From Cryptomeria japonica (Eukaryota > Streptophyta > Pinopsida > Cupressales > Cupressaceae): DNA of 64,000 nucleotides. Shown here piece after piece: positions 10,605 through 21,430 of this stretch; position 1 is the first letter of the stretch; every line of letters begins with the position of its first letter. The notes beneath the pieces are model-generated. The model searched no databases and was not told the DNA's origin. It saw only the letters and a program-made list of their open reading frames with translations. A program made the translations under genes and the position numbers. The stretch spans positions 117,621,140 to 117,685,139 of the forward strand of contig NC_081410.1 in the NCBI RefSeq assembly GCF_030272615.1, given 5' to 3'.

Positions 10605-13101
10605 TGTTATGCTTAATTTGGAAAAATTGGGGTAACCCTACAAATTTTTAACCCATTTGTGGCTTATATGCTCTATGCATTCTTTTCGAGGTAATTTGTG
10701 TCATTTCCCATGCATGATTTTCCGCCTTAGAACCTTCATTTGAAGTATTTTGGGTGTTTTGTGCATCTTGTAAATTCTAAATGTTCAAGTGCAATTTGGG
10801 TTTATAAATATGAATTACACCATTTATTCTTCCTAGTGCAAATCGAGATTGCAAACACAAATTTCACCTCGCATTTGCTCAACACCTTTTGGTGTTGTTC
10901 AAGTTGGTAGACCTGAACTACACGATGTTATTGGTGTTGTTCGAGCCTAAAAACTTGAACAACACTATATCTCCTTTGCTAACCTTGTGTGGACGGTACG
11001 TGGTAGTTCGTAGACCCGCCATACACCGAAAACCTTACTTGGTGCATGGTAGGTCTGCGACCCCACCTTGCACCCTACTAACCTTATGTGCCATATCCTA
11101 AGTGTATGGTGGGTTTGTGAAATTGACTTACACCATCTTTGGTTGCCATTGTGTATGGTGGGTTTACAAACCTGCCTTACTTTGTGATTTCATTTCTACC
11201 CTTTTCAAGTGCATGGCAGGTTAATAAACCCACCATACACTTTGATTCTTCCCCTTAGGTGTAGATCGGACCTGTAGGTCCGACTTACACCTAGTTTTGA
11301 TATGCACTTTCTAGGTGTAGTTCGGACCTATAGGTTCGATCTACACCAATCACTTGTTTTTCCCCAAGGTGCAATTTGGGTCTATAGGTCCGAACTACAC
11401 CTAGCCTTTTTTCCCAAGCGTAGTTCAAGTCTATGAACCTGAAGTGCACCTTTTAGCCACACATAGCCTTAAGTGAAAATTGGGCCTACGAGCCTAAATT
11501 ACACCAAATGCACACACGTAAATCGAGGTCGTAGACCTAATTTATACTTGCTCTACCATGATATAATGGGGGTTTTGGAAACCCTAATGGCACCAAATTC
11601 AGTGCATATGTGATACTACTTAGTTCAAATAGTCAAGATGGTTGGTGATTGTTCTTCACAAATGTTGAATTTTTCCCAATGCTATAGTGTCATTCTTGTA
11701 CAAATGTCAGAATCATCTCCGAGGAAAAGATAATGAAGTTCAAGAAGCAAGACTTCTATTAACTCTTCCTCTCATCCTCAGTGGCGTCAAACATTGTGAA
11801 CACCAGATGAATCTAAAATATAGGCTACCTAACAACAATATGAAGGTTTTTTGAAGAAGGATGACCATAATAAAGATGTGTCTCCAGACACTTAGTCATT
11901 TTTATGCATCTCTAGTTTAGTGTCATTTTGTAATCTCAATCAACACTTCAAGTGTCATTTTGTAATAAGGTATCGACACCTCAAGTCTCATTCTATGTAT
12001 GCACTAGTACACATGTAGGATCGTATGTGTCCCAAGTCAAACAGGACTCTACCTTTGACTTGGTCACAAATTAGTTGTAACTTTCCTAGTTTCATGTTGC
12101 ACCTCTCCTCTATATATATGAGGATGCTCATTGTAATATGGATCTTTTTGGATCTTTTCCATCTTTGGATGAATCTTTCAGCAATGCAACAAAACTCTAT
12201 CGGTTTGGGAAGCACTCTAAAACTTTGGTTTTAGATGTAAATCAAATTGCAATAAATAAAAGAGACAAGTTGCTTTCAATGTTTGTGTTGGAACAAGTTG
12301 TAATGTGATGATATTATTCAGATTTGATTGTGAGTATTGTGGTGTTATTTGAAAGAGATTTAAACCAAATCTTGTAGTCTTTGAGTTGCTTATTGTATTT
12401 ATAATTAATGATATATTGTTAAACTTGATCTTGTAGTCTTTGAGCTACTTATCACGTTTGAAGCTAATGTTTTATGCTCAAGCAAAGAGATAACTCATAG
12501 TCTTTGTGTTGCTTTTACCTTCTACGTTTGTGCATTTAAGGTGAAGTGTATGTTGAAGTCTTTGAGCTGTACATATTTCATCTTTGTTCTTGAAGATTTA
12601 TAGGAAGTCAAAGAAAGTTTTTGAGATTTCATGAGCTTCTTGGTTGTATTTAAAAGTTTACTGTAAGAAAGAGTCTAAAGGTTGATAAGATAGTGATAAA
12701 AATAAGATTTTGAGCTTTATTATTACTTTTTCATCCCAAAGTTATTTTCAGAAAAATGGAGCAATAGGAGGCTTTGTACTCTTATGGACACTTTGCTTCT
12801 AAGTTAGTATAGATTTTATATCATTGCAAATAATAACTGTTTTCAGCCTTAGGAAAGAAAATCCATTCTAAATAGAGAATTGGGTTAATACTTACTCTAA
12901 AAAAAGAGAGTAAATTAATTGTATCATCCTGGATTATTATAAAGTTAACAGATAGGATATAGTTTGTAGTACAAAGGGAGAGCCTTCCCTTATAATTAGG
13001 AGGGACTATATCTTGCCTTCTGAGAGATATCATGCCATGTGTTGTCGTGAAACACACATTTTGTGAACCTTCATCAATTTACAAAATTTACACCCAATGC
13101 A
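10605..13101 (+). mobile_element. Long gypsy LTR (about 2.5 kb), solo
   Basis: It starts TGTTATGC at 10605. Its end, near 13101, aligns with the last 120 bases of the LTR at 17671-19810: both carry GCCTTCCCTTA.AATTAGGAG-like and GTACAAAATTT-like blocks. Both also share the promoter part (CTCCTCTATATATATGAGG near 12105-12122 against CCTCTCCTATGTGTTGGAGGG, then GCAACAAAACTCTA) and phrases such as GTAGTCTTTGAGCTGC. No gag or pol adjoins it. The flanks are TA/CA microsatellite, so target-site duplications cannot be judged. Its U3 carries the hairpin array listed separately. Confidence 0.65.
10789..11547. repeat. Array of about 15 imperfect 30-36-bp hairpins in an LTR
   Basis: Inverted-repeat units lie at 10789, 10836, 10892, 10934, 10996, 11042, 11102, 11151, 11209, 11257, 11313, 11367, 11417, 11472 and 11518, spaced 42-62 bases. 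Each is about 32-36 bases with a 3-6-base centre such as CTATAGG or TGCGA. The best are 10934-10965, 11041-11074 and 11257-11292, the last with arms AGGTGTAGATCGGACC and GGTCCGACTTACACCT. Unit sequence drifts along the array but pairing is mostly kept. The spacers are unrelated T/C-rich sequence. This is not a CRISPR array, because the repeats themselves diverge and the context is an LTR. Confidence 0.8.
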
Positions 13102-13124
13102 TACATATGTATACATATACATAT

Positions 13125-14456
13125 TGTTGGATATTGTTGCTGCTAGGATATGTTGTTGTCATTGATGTCAACATATTCTTGTGTTTTGGTGTTCCGGTGA
13201 TTGCAGAGAGTTGATCTAGTTGGTTTATTTGTTTGATATGTTGAATAAACTAGAGATACTTGATTTAGTATTGATTTCATGATGATATGTGGTGATTTGA
13301 TTGAGTTATGGATTCTGATATGAGGATTGGTTTTTCAATGTTCAATGTTGCAGTGTTTTGGTATTTGATCCATTGTGCTTTGAAATGACTATATCTTGAG
13401 GTGAGGATTTGGAAGAGTGTTTGGGATGTTCGTGTGTATCTTCAATTCAAATCGTTCGTGATTTGTTACTCCACAAGTTATCTTTCTAGTCCTAATTACT
13501 GTTGTTGAGTGTTTTTGAGTATCTGTGTGTTGATCAATGGAGATTTGATTAAGTGGTGTTGGTGCAGCTATTGTGGATGGTTCTAACGTGCTTGTTGGTG
13601 TTTCCTAATCATGTCCTATTTGTTTTGCTAGTCTACATTGATCATTGTGTGTGTTATTGAAGATCTTATGGGTTTGGTGATATTCATCATGTTATGCGAC
13701 ATTTTCGGTGGTGTAGCGTGTTGCGGATGATCTTAGCGAGATTTATGGTGGTGCTCCATGTTTGGTGGAGTTGATTTGGGTCCATTCTATATCGTCATGG
13801 CATTGTATTAGTCCAGTGGTTGATTTGTGTATCGTGTGATGTAATTTTTTAATTAGGTGTTAAGGGTTGAGTCAACCTTGTAGTCAAGGTTAATGCTTTG
13901 TATAAATAGGTATTAGATTCATGTAATTGGTGTATAGGTGGTGTGTTTGCATTATCAAAGTGGTGTATATGCGATCAAGCAAATTTATCTTTTGGTGTGA
14001 AGTGTAGAGCAGAGTGTGTTGCAGAGAAGACAATTATGCTTAATCGGAATTGTCATCAGACATTTGGAGATGTTATTCTTTTAGTTCATTTAAATCAGAT
14101 TGTTGTTTAAATGTTATTGTAAGGTAGTGAACCTTCCCTAAGGGTTGTAGCCTTCTAGGTTATTATATATTGAGCAGTGAGCTCTAGGCAGTGTGCCTGA
14201 ATACATGTGCATTCCCCATTGCAATATTTTCACGTACTATAGTAGAGTATCATCTTATTGTGGCTTGGTTCCCACAGTGGTTTTTCACTTAACTGGGTTT
14301 TCCATGTCAAAAATCTTGGTGTTATGTGTGTTGTTGTTATTGTGTTTATCTTTTTCTTGTTGCAGTTAATTAGATTTGAATTTGTGCTTAAATTGTTAAA
14401 TTCGATGAAAACTGATTCACCCCCCTTTGAGTTTTCCTTCATTGTTGTTATCAACA
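13125..14456 (+). mobile_element. Sirevirus-like solo LTR
   Basis: It begins TGTTGGATATTG and ends TTATCAACA, a matching TGTTG...CAACA terminal pair. It has a TATA box, TATAAATAGG, at 13901-13910, and GATTCACCCCCC about 45 bases from the end, as in the LTR at 4346. No internal region adjoins either side, so this is a solo LTR. It sits between TACATATAC-type microsatellite halves. An end at 14463 would give CATAT duplications on both sides, but those letters are common in the repeat. Confidence 0.7.
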
Positions 14457-14518
14457 ATTCACACATATATACATATACAAATATATACATATATACATAT
14501 TTACATATATATACATGT

Positions 14519-14593
<75 letters not shown>

Positions 14594-14668
14594 CATATGT
14601 ATATGTATACACACACACACACATATATATGTATCTACATATGTATATGTATATGCATATGCATATGC

Positions 14669-14706
<38 letters not shown>

Positions 14707-14833
14707 GTATGTCTGTATGTATGTATGTCTATCTCCCCCTACTTCAATGGATGCACTGAGCACTGGAGATAGTACAACACATGCATAAAAGTGTACAATA
14801 AATGTTATTTTTGAAAATGTGTATGTGTGTGTG
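14457..14833. repeat. (TA)/(CA)/(TATG) microsatellite and inverted 70-bp block
   Basis: It contains TACATA repeats (14463-14515), an uninterrupted (AC)n of about 70 bases (14519-14589), TATGTA/TGCATA repeats to 14735, the inverted copy of the block at 10356-10430 (14747-14815) and (TG)n up to 14835. Reading frames here are repeat artefacts. Confidence 0.85.
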
Positions 14834-15425
14834 TGTTGGTTGAAAATTTTGTATACTTGGGAAGGTGTACAAAATAATGGTTTCAACCACAACATGTGAG
14901 TTAAAAAATCTACTAATTCCAAGGGAAGGCTCCCCCTTATCTAATTCTTTCAATTGTTACAAATTAACTGTAATCTATAAACACTAAAATTAATTTGGGT
15001 GAGACAACATCCTTTTCTCTTCTTTCAAAAAAGATATTCCTTTCTCTTTTTTCACAAATGAACCTACAACTTTGAGTAACAAGTTCAAAAAATTATACGA
15101 AATTTCAACAATTACAAAAATGCTTATATAGAAGGAAGCAAAGTTTCCAAGAAAGTGCAAAGTCTTCAGTCGCTTCCCCGAGACAGGAATGTAGAAACAA
15201 AAGCTCAAAGTCTTCACTCTTCTATTGTCCTATCAATCTCATAATTAGTATCCTAACAATATACAACATACAACAACTCATAGTTTGTCAATATGATGCA
15301 CCTATAAGCTGCTATTGAATAAGAATAATTACAAGCATAAAGTCTTGTACTCACATCCTATCTTGACACTAAACTATGCTTATTTTAACCCTCAATACTC
15401 ATGGCACAAAGTCTACAAATAAAAT
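14834..15425 (-). repeat. Gypsy LTR fragment, inverted
   Basis: Read on the minus strand this matches the last 610 bases of the LTR at 17671-19810, including the terminal TGTACACCTTCCC-like segment, the GTCTCACCCAAATTAA segment and the AGCTTTTGTTTCTAC segment. On the plus strand it starts TGTTGG at 14834, the complement of the LTR's CCAACA end. It lacks the hairpin part. Confidence 0.75.
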
Positions 15426-15429
15426 TAGA

Positions 15430-15596
15430 TTAAACATTAATTTTAGAGTTTTTAGATTATAATTAATTTGTAATAGTTATAAGAATTGGGTAAGGGCGAG
15501 CCTTCCCTTAGAATTAGGAGACTTTTTAACTCACATGTTGTGGCTGAAACCATAATTTTGTACGCCTTCCCAAGTGTACAAAATTTTCAACCAACA
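15430..15596 (+). repeat. 5' LTR end of a gypsy element, truncated
   Basis: These 167 bases match the end of the LTR at 17671-19810 in direct orientation and finish CCAACA at 15596. The rest of this 5' LTR is missing and is replaced by the inverted fragment to its left. The first and last 165 bases of 14834-15596 therefore form a large imperfect inverted repeat. Confidence 0.75.
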
Positions 15597-15625
15597 GTTT
15601 TTGGTGACTTTTTTGGGGATACAAT
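15597..15625 (+). promoter_or_regulatory. Primer-binding-site region of the gypsy element
   Basis: Directly after the LTR end comes GTTTTTGGTGACTTTTTTGG, which resembles the TTTGGCGACTCTGCTGGGGA-type start found after the 5' LTR in many plant gypsy elements. The exact tRNA is not assigned. Confidence 0.45.
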
Positions 15626-15751
15626 ATGCATTCAAAGGCCTCATGCTTTAGTTTGAAGTACTCTCGTATCCTATTGATTGTAATTTGCCAAGCTTTCAGC
15701 AAGGGCGTGTAAAATGTTGCCCAAGGTCCTCAGGGGAGTGCTTTTGGTCCA

Positions 15752-17110
15752 TTGACTCCACCTCTACATGCTCTTCTTGATGGCCCATGGAATAATATTC
15801 CCAAGTTCTATGAGGATGGCAAAAAACATCCAAATGAGCACATCTTTTCCTTCAATATTGCATGTGGTGTCCTTGGTGCAAAACATGAAGATGTTTTAGT
15901 AAGATTGTTTATTGAAACATTCCAAGGTGTTGTTGTTGACTGGTTCTATCATCTTGCACCACAAACCATTACCAATTGGCAAACACTCAGAACAAAATTC
16001 GAAGAGAGGTTCAAGCCTACAAAAGATGCTCATGCATTGTTAGCACAATTGACTCAAATGAAAAAAGAGCCTCGGGAACCCGTGCAAAAGTTTTTGGCTA
16101 AATTTAACAAGTTGTTTAATAAAATTCGAATGGTGGTTGAACCCACTACTGAAAATTTGAAGTGCTTCTTCATCAATTCTTAGTTGCTTGAGGTGAGTTT
16201 CTTCTTGTTGAGAAAGGCAGTTCTGAGAGACCTTACAACTACACAAACCTTATCAATTGACATTAATGATGATCTTATCCTTGTGGGTGAGATAAGGATA
16301 GAGCCAAATGGCTCCAAAGAAAATTCTTCTATGGAATCATTTTCTACCTATAGAACAAATCCTATTGTGCAAAGCTTGGCTAATGAGCTGCTTCCCCTCA
16401 AAAAGCAAATATCTCAAGGTTATTCTTTTATCCCTTACAGAGATATCCCAAAGACTTATCCAAGTAATGCGTCCAAATATGCAGTCAAGAATTTGAACAA
16501 GATTCCTTCATCACCAAAAAAGCTTGCACTTGAGGCACCGACAACAAATGTGGCAATGGGGAACTCTGAACCTGAAGAAAGTTATTTTGCTAATCTCTTC
16601 TAGGAGAAGGAAGCATATATAGTTGGTCACTCTCATATTTGGTCAATGCATTATCAAGGAGTTGTTGAGAAAGATACCATGTGGAATATATCTTCGGATG
16701 ATAAAAGCTACTTTGCCAAAGTGTTGGTAAAGGAGGACAATCGTCTCTTGAGATGTGAAAATATGGACATGTGTGAAGGTACCATTCAAGTTGAACAAGA
16801 TGAAAAGAATGCATCTATATTTCAAGGTCATGAAATTGAACATATTATGCATGAGAGAACTACCAAAGAACTTGATGAAGACCTTTTCGCAAGCATAATA
16901 GAGGAGTTTTTCTCAAGTTTTGATGATAAATCTCCCAAATATGAAGTTAGTGAATAACATGATGAAGCAAGTACTGCAACCATGTTTTCACCTACATCAC
17001 ATGAGGAAACTCATTTCACTCAACATGAGGTTGTGGATGAAGAAGCAACTAGTAAAGGTGGAACTAGCAAGAAGAGTTTGATTTTGTCCCATCAAGGGGA
17101 TGTCCTATAA
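15752..17110 (+). pseudogene. Ty3-gypsy gag with three in-frame stops
   Basis: One frame continues from about 15752 to TAA 17108-17110, interrupted by TAG 16181-16183, TAG 16601-16603 and TAA 16955-16957. No ATG marks the start, so the first 20-30 codons may lie upstream. Codons 1-140 form a Retrotrans_gag capsid domain: GPWNNIPKFYEDGKKHPNEH, VRLFIETFQGVVVDWFYHL, TNWQTLRTKFEERF and EPVQKFLAKFNKL. The rest is acidic and serine-rich, and I see no zinc knuckle. No protease or polymerase follows before the 3' LTR at 17671, so the element is gag-only or internally deleted. Both TAG stops could come from CAG codons by C-to-T change. Confidence 0.8.
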
Positions 17111-17670
17111 GACATCTAGCTTGGTTGGAAGTCAACAAGACATCAAAGGTCGCACTTGTTCCTGAACATGAAGATACACTTGAGAGTGAGGCCAAAGATG
17201 CATTGGCAGTTGAGCAGGAGCAGTCCTGGTTCATTCATCTACTTTGGAGTAGTAGTACATATAACCCATTTTACGTGGCAAGTGCATTTGTTCATTTCAT
17301 TTAAAAATTGGTGCATCATCTCATGGTACTATTGTTCGTGCTTCATCTACACCTGGCATCTATGATCATGTCAAACATTACACCTTGCTTAAGAAAGACA
17401 ACTACTTTGGAATGCCAACAAATAGTTTCATTTGAAGAAGTTTACATTATCAGCTAATCTAGGTTAGGTTAGTTTCCCTTTCCAATAAGTTCAATTGCAC
17501 AAAGTTTAGCCTTGTCTCAATAAGTTGTTTTTAGTTAAGACTGGTCATCCTTTTGTCTTTTTGTTTCTTGACTATGTAGCCTAATGGATGGATAAAGACA
17601 CTTAGAGTTTTGGATTCCACACCCTTCACTCATTCCAACGATCAAAGGAAGTTCCCCAATTAGAGCTAGT
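17111..17670 (+). other. Non-coding remainder of the gypsy internal region
   Basis: This 560-base stretch between the gag end and the 3' LTR has no supported frame and no recognisable pol motif. It contains TAGGTTAGGTTAGTTTCCC near 17461. A clear polypurine tract before 17671 is absent; the nearest purine run is AAAGGAAG near 17644. Confidence 0.4.
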
Positions 17671-19810
17671 TGTTGTCTCAATTTTTTAGTTTTCAAAAAA
17701 TAGACAACCCCTACAAATTTTTACTAAAAATTTGCACTTTTCTTCTCTAAGGCATGTTTTATGAGGTTTAAAACTCGTATTTGTTTATGTCAAATCATCG
17801 GTCGGTGTTTTGTCATCATTGTCCAAGTTTTGGTTGTTTTTTCATTTTCTTAGCTTTTTGTTCAATTTTGGGGTTTTAAGTTCCTCTTTGCAAGTAGGAA
17901 CTTTTTACTCAAACTGCAAGTTAACTTTTTACTCAGAAACCTAATTACAAGTAACTTGCAAGGTCGGGTATCTAAAGCACCTTTACAATTTGTGTTGCAC
18001 TATTACTTGCAAATCGGGTCCTAAGACCCGAAATGCAAGTTCAAACCTTATTACTTGCAATCAGGTTTCAAACTCTTGACTGCAACTAAAGTCAGTTTGA
18101 TTGCTTGCAATCAAGTTTTAGAGACCTGGTTGCAAGTATGTAGGTTTTTTTCTTTGCTTGCAAGTTGTGATTACTTCCAGTCAGGTTTCTAAAACTCAAT
18201 GTCAAGCCTTTATATTTACCTTTGCCTTATTACTTGTAATTGGGATTTGGAAACCCAATTGCAAGCATGTAACCTAGTCTAATTAATTGCAAGTTCCCTT
18301 TACTTGTAATCGGGCCTCCAAAATCTTATTGAAAGTTGATATTGCAAGAATGTTAATAACTTTGGTCACTTGCAATCGGGTCCTAGAGACCCAATTGCAA
18401 GGGGTCTTAATGCATGTAAAGATAGTGAGCAAAAGCCAATGTTTTCATATGTTGATGACATTAAATGAAAAGAGTACAATGTCATATGCATAGAGAGAAC
18501 TTATCCTAAAGAATCAAAATTACCCCAAGAAAATGATGAGGTTGGATTTCATTGGCATGGAAATAATAACTATCAATTAAGCAAGTTGATGTCCCTAGAC
18601 AAATACCTTCATTGATCTTGAATACTTCAAGTGCTAACATTTGTAGCAGCATGAAGACCTCCTGGACAAAGAATGATGTAAATAGATTCGTGTCTCAGAC
18701 ACTTAGAGTAGTTTCAATTATGCATTTGAAATTTGATTTTGACAAATTACACGTAATGTCAAAAATTGTAATTGCAAGTAGTCACATTAATTGTATTTTT
18801 ATAACTTGTAATTACATGTAAACAAATTACAAGTTGAAAGATAGTAAGATTGTAATTTGGAATAAGTCATAGTTAGTTGTGGAATAAGTCTTAGTTAGTT
18901 AGACTTCTCCCACTTTTTTCTCTTAGCCCCTCTCCTATGTGTTGGAGGGTGCTCTATGTAATAGGGATCTTTTTGACAAGCAACAAAACTCTACAAAAAT
19001 TTACAACGATAATTTTTTTGTGTTTTACACTTGTAAATTGAACTCTCAAGCAATATAAGGAAGACATTTGAGTTTCAGACTTTGTGTTGAGGATTTGTTC
19101 ACATATGTATTGTATTCTTATGTTACAATGATATATTTTTTACATATATTTGAGATTCAAGTAATGTTGTCGGAAAGAACTTTAATATGATTTTTTTTTG
19201 CAGTCTTTGTGCTGCAAGTATTGAAGGTTAAACCTAGCATAGTTAAGTGTCAAGATAGGAAGTGACTACAAGACTTTGTGCTTGTAATCATTTTTATTCA
19301 ATAGCAGTCTAGAGGTGAATCATATTGACAAACTTTGAGTTGTCGTATATTGTTATTGTACTAATCATTTTGGAAGGTTGATAGGACAGTAGAAGAGTTA
19401 AGACTTTGAGCTTTTGTTTCTACATTTCCGTCCCAGGGAAGCGACATAAGACTTTGCGCTTTCATGGAAACTTTGCTTCCTTTTGTATAAGCATCTTTAT
19501 AATTGTTGAAAATTCTTAGATTTTAAACTTGTTACTCAAAGTCGTAGTTTCTTTTCTAAAAAGGGAGAAAGGAATATCATCTTTTCTGAAAGAAGAGAAA
19601 GGAATATCATATTTTCAGAAAGAAGAGAAAAGGATGTTGTCTCACCCAAATTAATTTTAGTGTTTATAGATTACAATTAATTTATAATAGTTAGAATAAT
19701 TAGGTAAGGGTAAACCTTCCCTTAGAATCAGGAGAGTTTTTAACTCACACGTTGTGGTTGAAACCATTATTTTGCACACCTTCCCATGTGTACAAAATTT
19801 TCAGCCAACA
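17671..19810 (+). mobile_element. Gypsy 3' LTR (about 2.1 kb) with hairpin array
   Basis: It starts TGTTGTCTCAATT and ends AGCCAACA at 19810. An early segment, ACCCCTACAAATTTTTA, matches ACCCTACAAATTTTTAA in the LTR at 10605. The final 120-600 bases match the fragments at 14834-15596. With the internal region 15597-17670 it forms one remnant element in which only the 5' LTR is shortened. A CA/TA microsatellite follows at once. The start is less certain than the end. Confidence 0.65.
18005..18401. repeat. Array of seven 34-36-bp hairpins in an LTR
   Basis: Units lie at 18005-18040, 18053-18087, 18103-18137, 18173-18207, 18232-18265, 18302-18336 and 18368-18401. The best pairs ACTTGCAAATCGGGTC with GACCCGAAATGCAAGT around CTAA. 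Compared with the array at 10789-11547 the outer stem is ACTTG...CAAGT instead of AGGTG...CACCT, while the inner GGGTC/GACCC part is related. Both sides of the outer stem differ together. Weaker partial units precede 18005. Confidence 0.8.
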
Positions 19811-19884
19811 ATATTTATGTATGTATATGTATATGTATATCTATATCTATATGTATGTATATATATGTATACATATTTACATGT

Positions 19885-19921
<37 letters not shown>

Positions 19922-20254
19922 CATACATACATACATACATACATACATAGAGAGAGAGAGGGATAATTAGAGAGGTAGAGAAAGATAGCATAGAAAGAGA
20001 TAAGAGAAAGAGCCATATGGAGATAGAGAGAAATAAAAGAGATATAGATATTGTTTCAAGAGCGATGGAGTGAATAAAAGAAAGGTGGAGATAATGATAC
20101 ATAGATAGAGAGGGGGAGAGAGGGAGAGAAATGAGACGATAGAGAAGTAGAGAAATATAAAAAGAGGGAGCGATAGAAAGAGAGGGAGGAAGAGGGAGGG
20201 AGAGGGATAAAAAGAGTGATATATACATACAGAGGGAGAGAGCGAGAGAGAGTG
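19811..20254. repeat. TATG/(CA)n microsatellite and GA-rich block
   Basis: TATGTA repeats run to about 19880, followed by (AC)n 19884-19911, CATA repeats, then a purine block of AGAGAGAG, GATAGAG and GAGGGAG words from about 19948 to 20254. Long frames on the minus strand are composition artefacts. This is the GA core of the composite repeat whose right arm follows. Confidence 0.85.
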
Positions 20255-20775
20255 TTATTAAATGTGTGCTACTTTAAGCACAACTCCCCAAGGACACATG
20301 CTATCCTTAAATTACCGGTATGAAATGAGTAATCAAAAGTTAGTTTCTCTCTCTCGCTCTCTCACTTTAAACATTTATGTTAGGTTTCAAGTTGAAATTG
20401 TTTTTATTATATAAATAAAAATAAAAATTCAAATATGATTATTCTACAATATATAAAATATTAACAAGACAACGTTATGATTTAAAGTAATTCTAATAGA
20501 TTTTAATTATTATTTGTAATTTCACAAGAAGACATAAATAATTAAAACAATTTTTTGACTTAATGAATTTATCCATAAAAGAAGAAGAAGAAGAATTAGA
20601 ATAAATAAATAATAAAAGATAAGATAAATATCCTAATAAAAAAAGATTACATACATACATACATATATTCTTATCAAAAGAAGATAGTAATAAAAGATAG
20701 ATTTTAATTCAAAATATAATTATTCTACAATAATTAGAATTTTAATAAGACAAATAATTATAAATTAAATTAGGA
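20255..20775. repeat. Right arm of GA-core composite repeat, copy A
   Basis: This matches 26490-26990 over about 500 bases. Shared blocks include CTATCCTTAAATTA, GAGTAATCAAAAGTTAGTT, TCTCTCACT, TCAAGTTGAAAT and TAATAAGACAAATAATTATA. No left arm is visible for this copy; the LTR ending at 19810 lies there instead. Confidence 0.7.
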
Positions 20776-21430
20776 GTACCATAGCCTCTCTGCACCATGG
20801 TGCGTAAAAAAGCGAAGGGATGGACCTTATTCTAGTGCAATGGGTGTGTTAGGTGGTCTTGAGAGTGACAGCTATAAATCTAGTAACCCCATTTTGTAAT
20901 TATGTAAGTGGATTATAGAACATGCTAGATAGTAGTTAATAGGACTACATAGATGTTTACCTCCAATTTTTTTAATGAAGGTGTAGCAAATTTAATGGGG
21001 GTTTGGGTTCTTGATACCGCTTCCATTCATGTGTGTTAAAAAATTATAAATTGATATAATTTTAATAACTTTTAATTATTACTTGTAAAATAAATTTTAA
21101 ACTTAATGAAATGTTAATTTTAAAAAGAATAAAAAAAGTTAGATTAAAGTTACTTTTTCCTCTTTAAAATTTAAGAAACAAGATAGAATATCCTAAGGTA
21201 TTCTTATAAATAATAATAATAATAGATTTTTCTTTTCATCCACATTCTTTTTCTAACTAATAATATATATATATATATATATATTGATTTTATCATAATT
21301 ATTTTTAAAATTTAATACAAGTGCCACGTAGTAGCCAATACTTGGCATAGTATTATACTAAAAATATTTGTTCTAATTTTTAATTATTATAATTTTGTAT
21401 TGTACTAAAAATATTTGTTTTAATTTTTTA
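20776..21430. other. AT-rich gene-free stretch
   Basis: I see no gene. A less AT-rich island at 20780-20900 contains CTCTGCACCATGGTGCG, and a short (TA)n lies near 21265-21284. The 3' boundary is the first target-site copy of LINE-1. Confidence 0.5.

Noticed and set aside
10789-11547. Regularly spaced palindromic repeats considered as a CRISPR array
   Set aside because: Units diverge strongly, spacers are not of uniform length, there are no cas genes and the DNA is plant LTR sequence.
14230-14953. Frames of 70-176 codons on both strands
   Set aside because: Cys-Val or Thr-His dipeptide runs from the (CA)n microsatellite.
19801-20228. Minus-strand frames of 70-137 codons
   Set aside because: They lie in the CA/TA microsatellite and GA block and have no protein-like composition.
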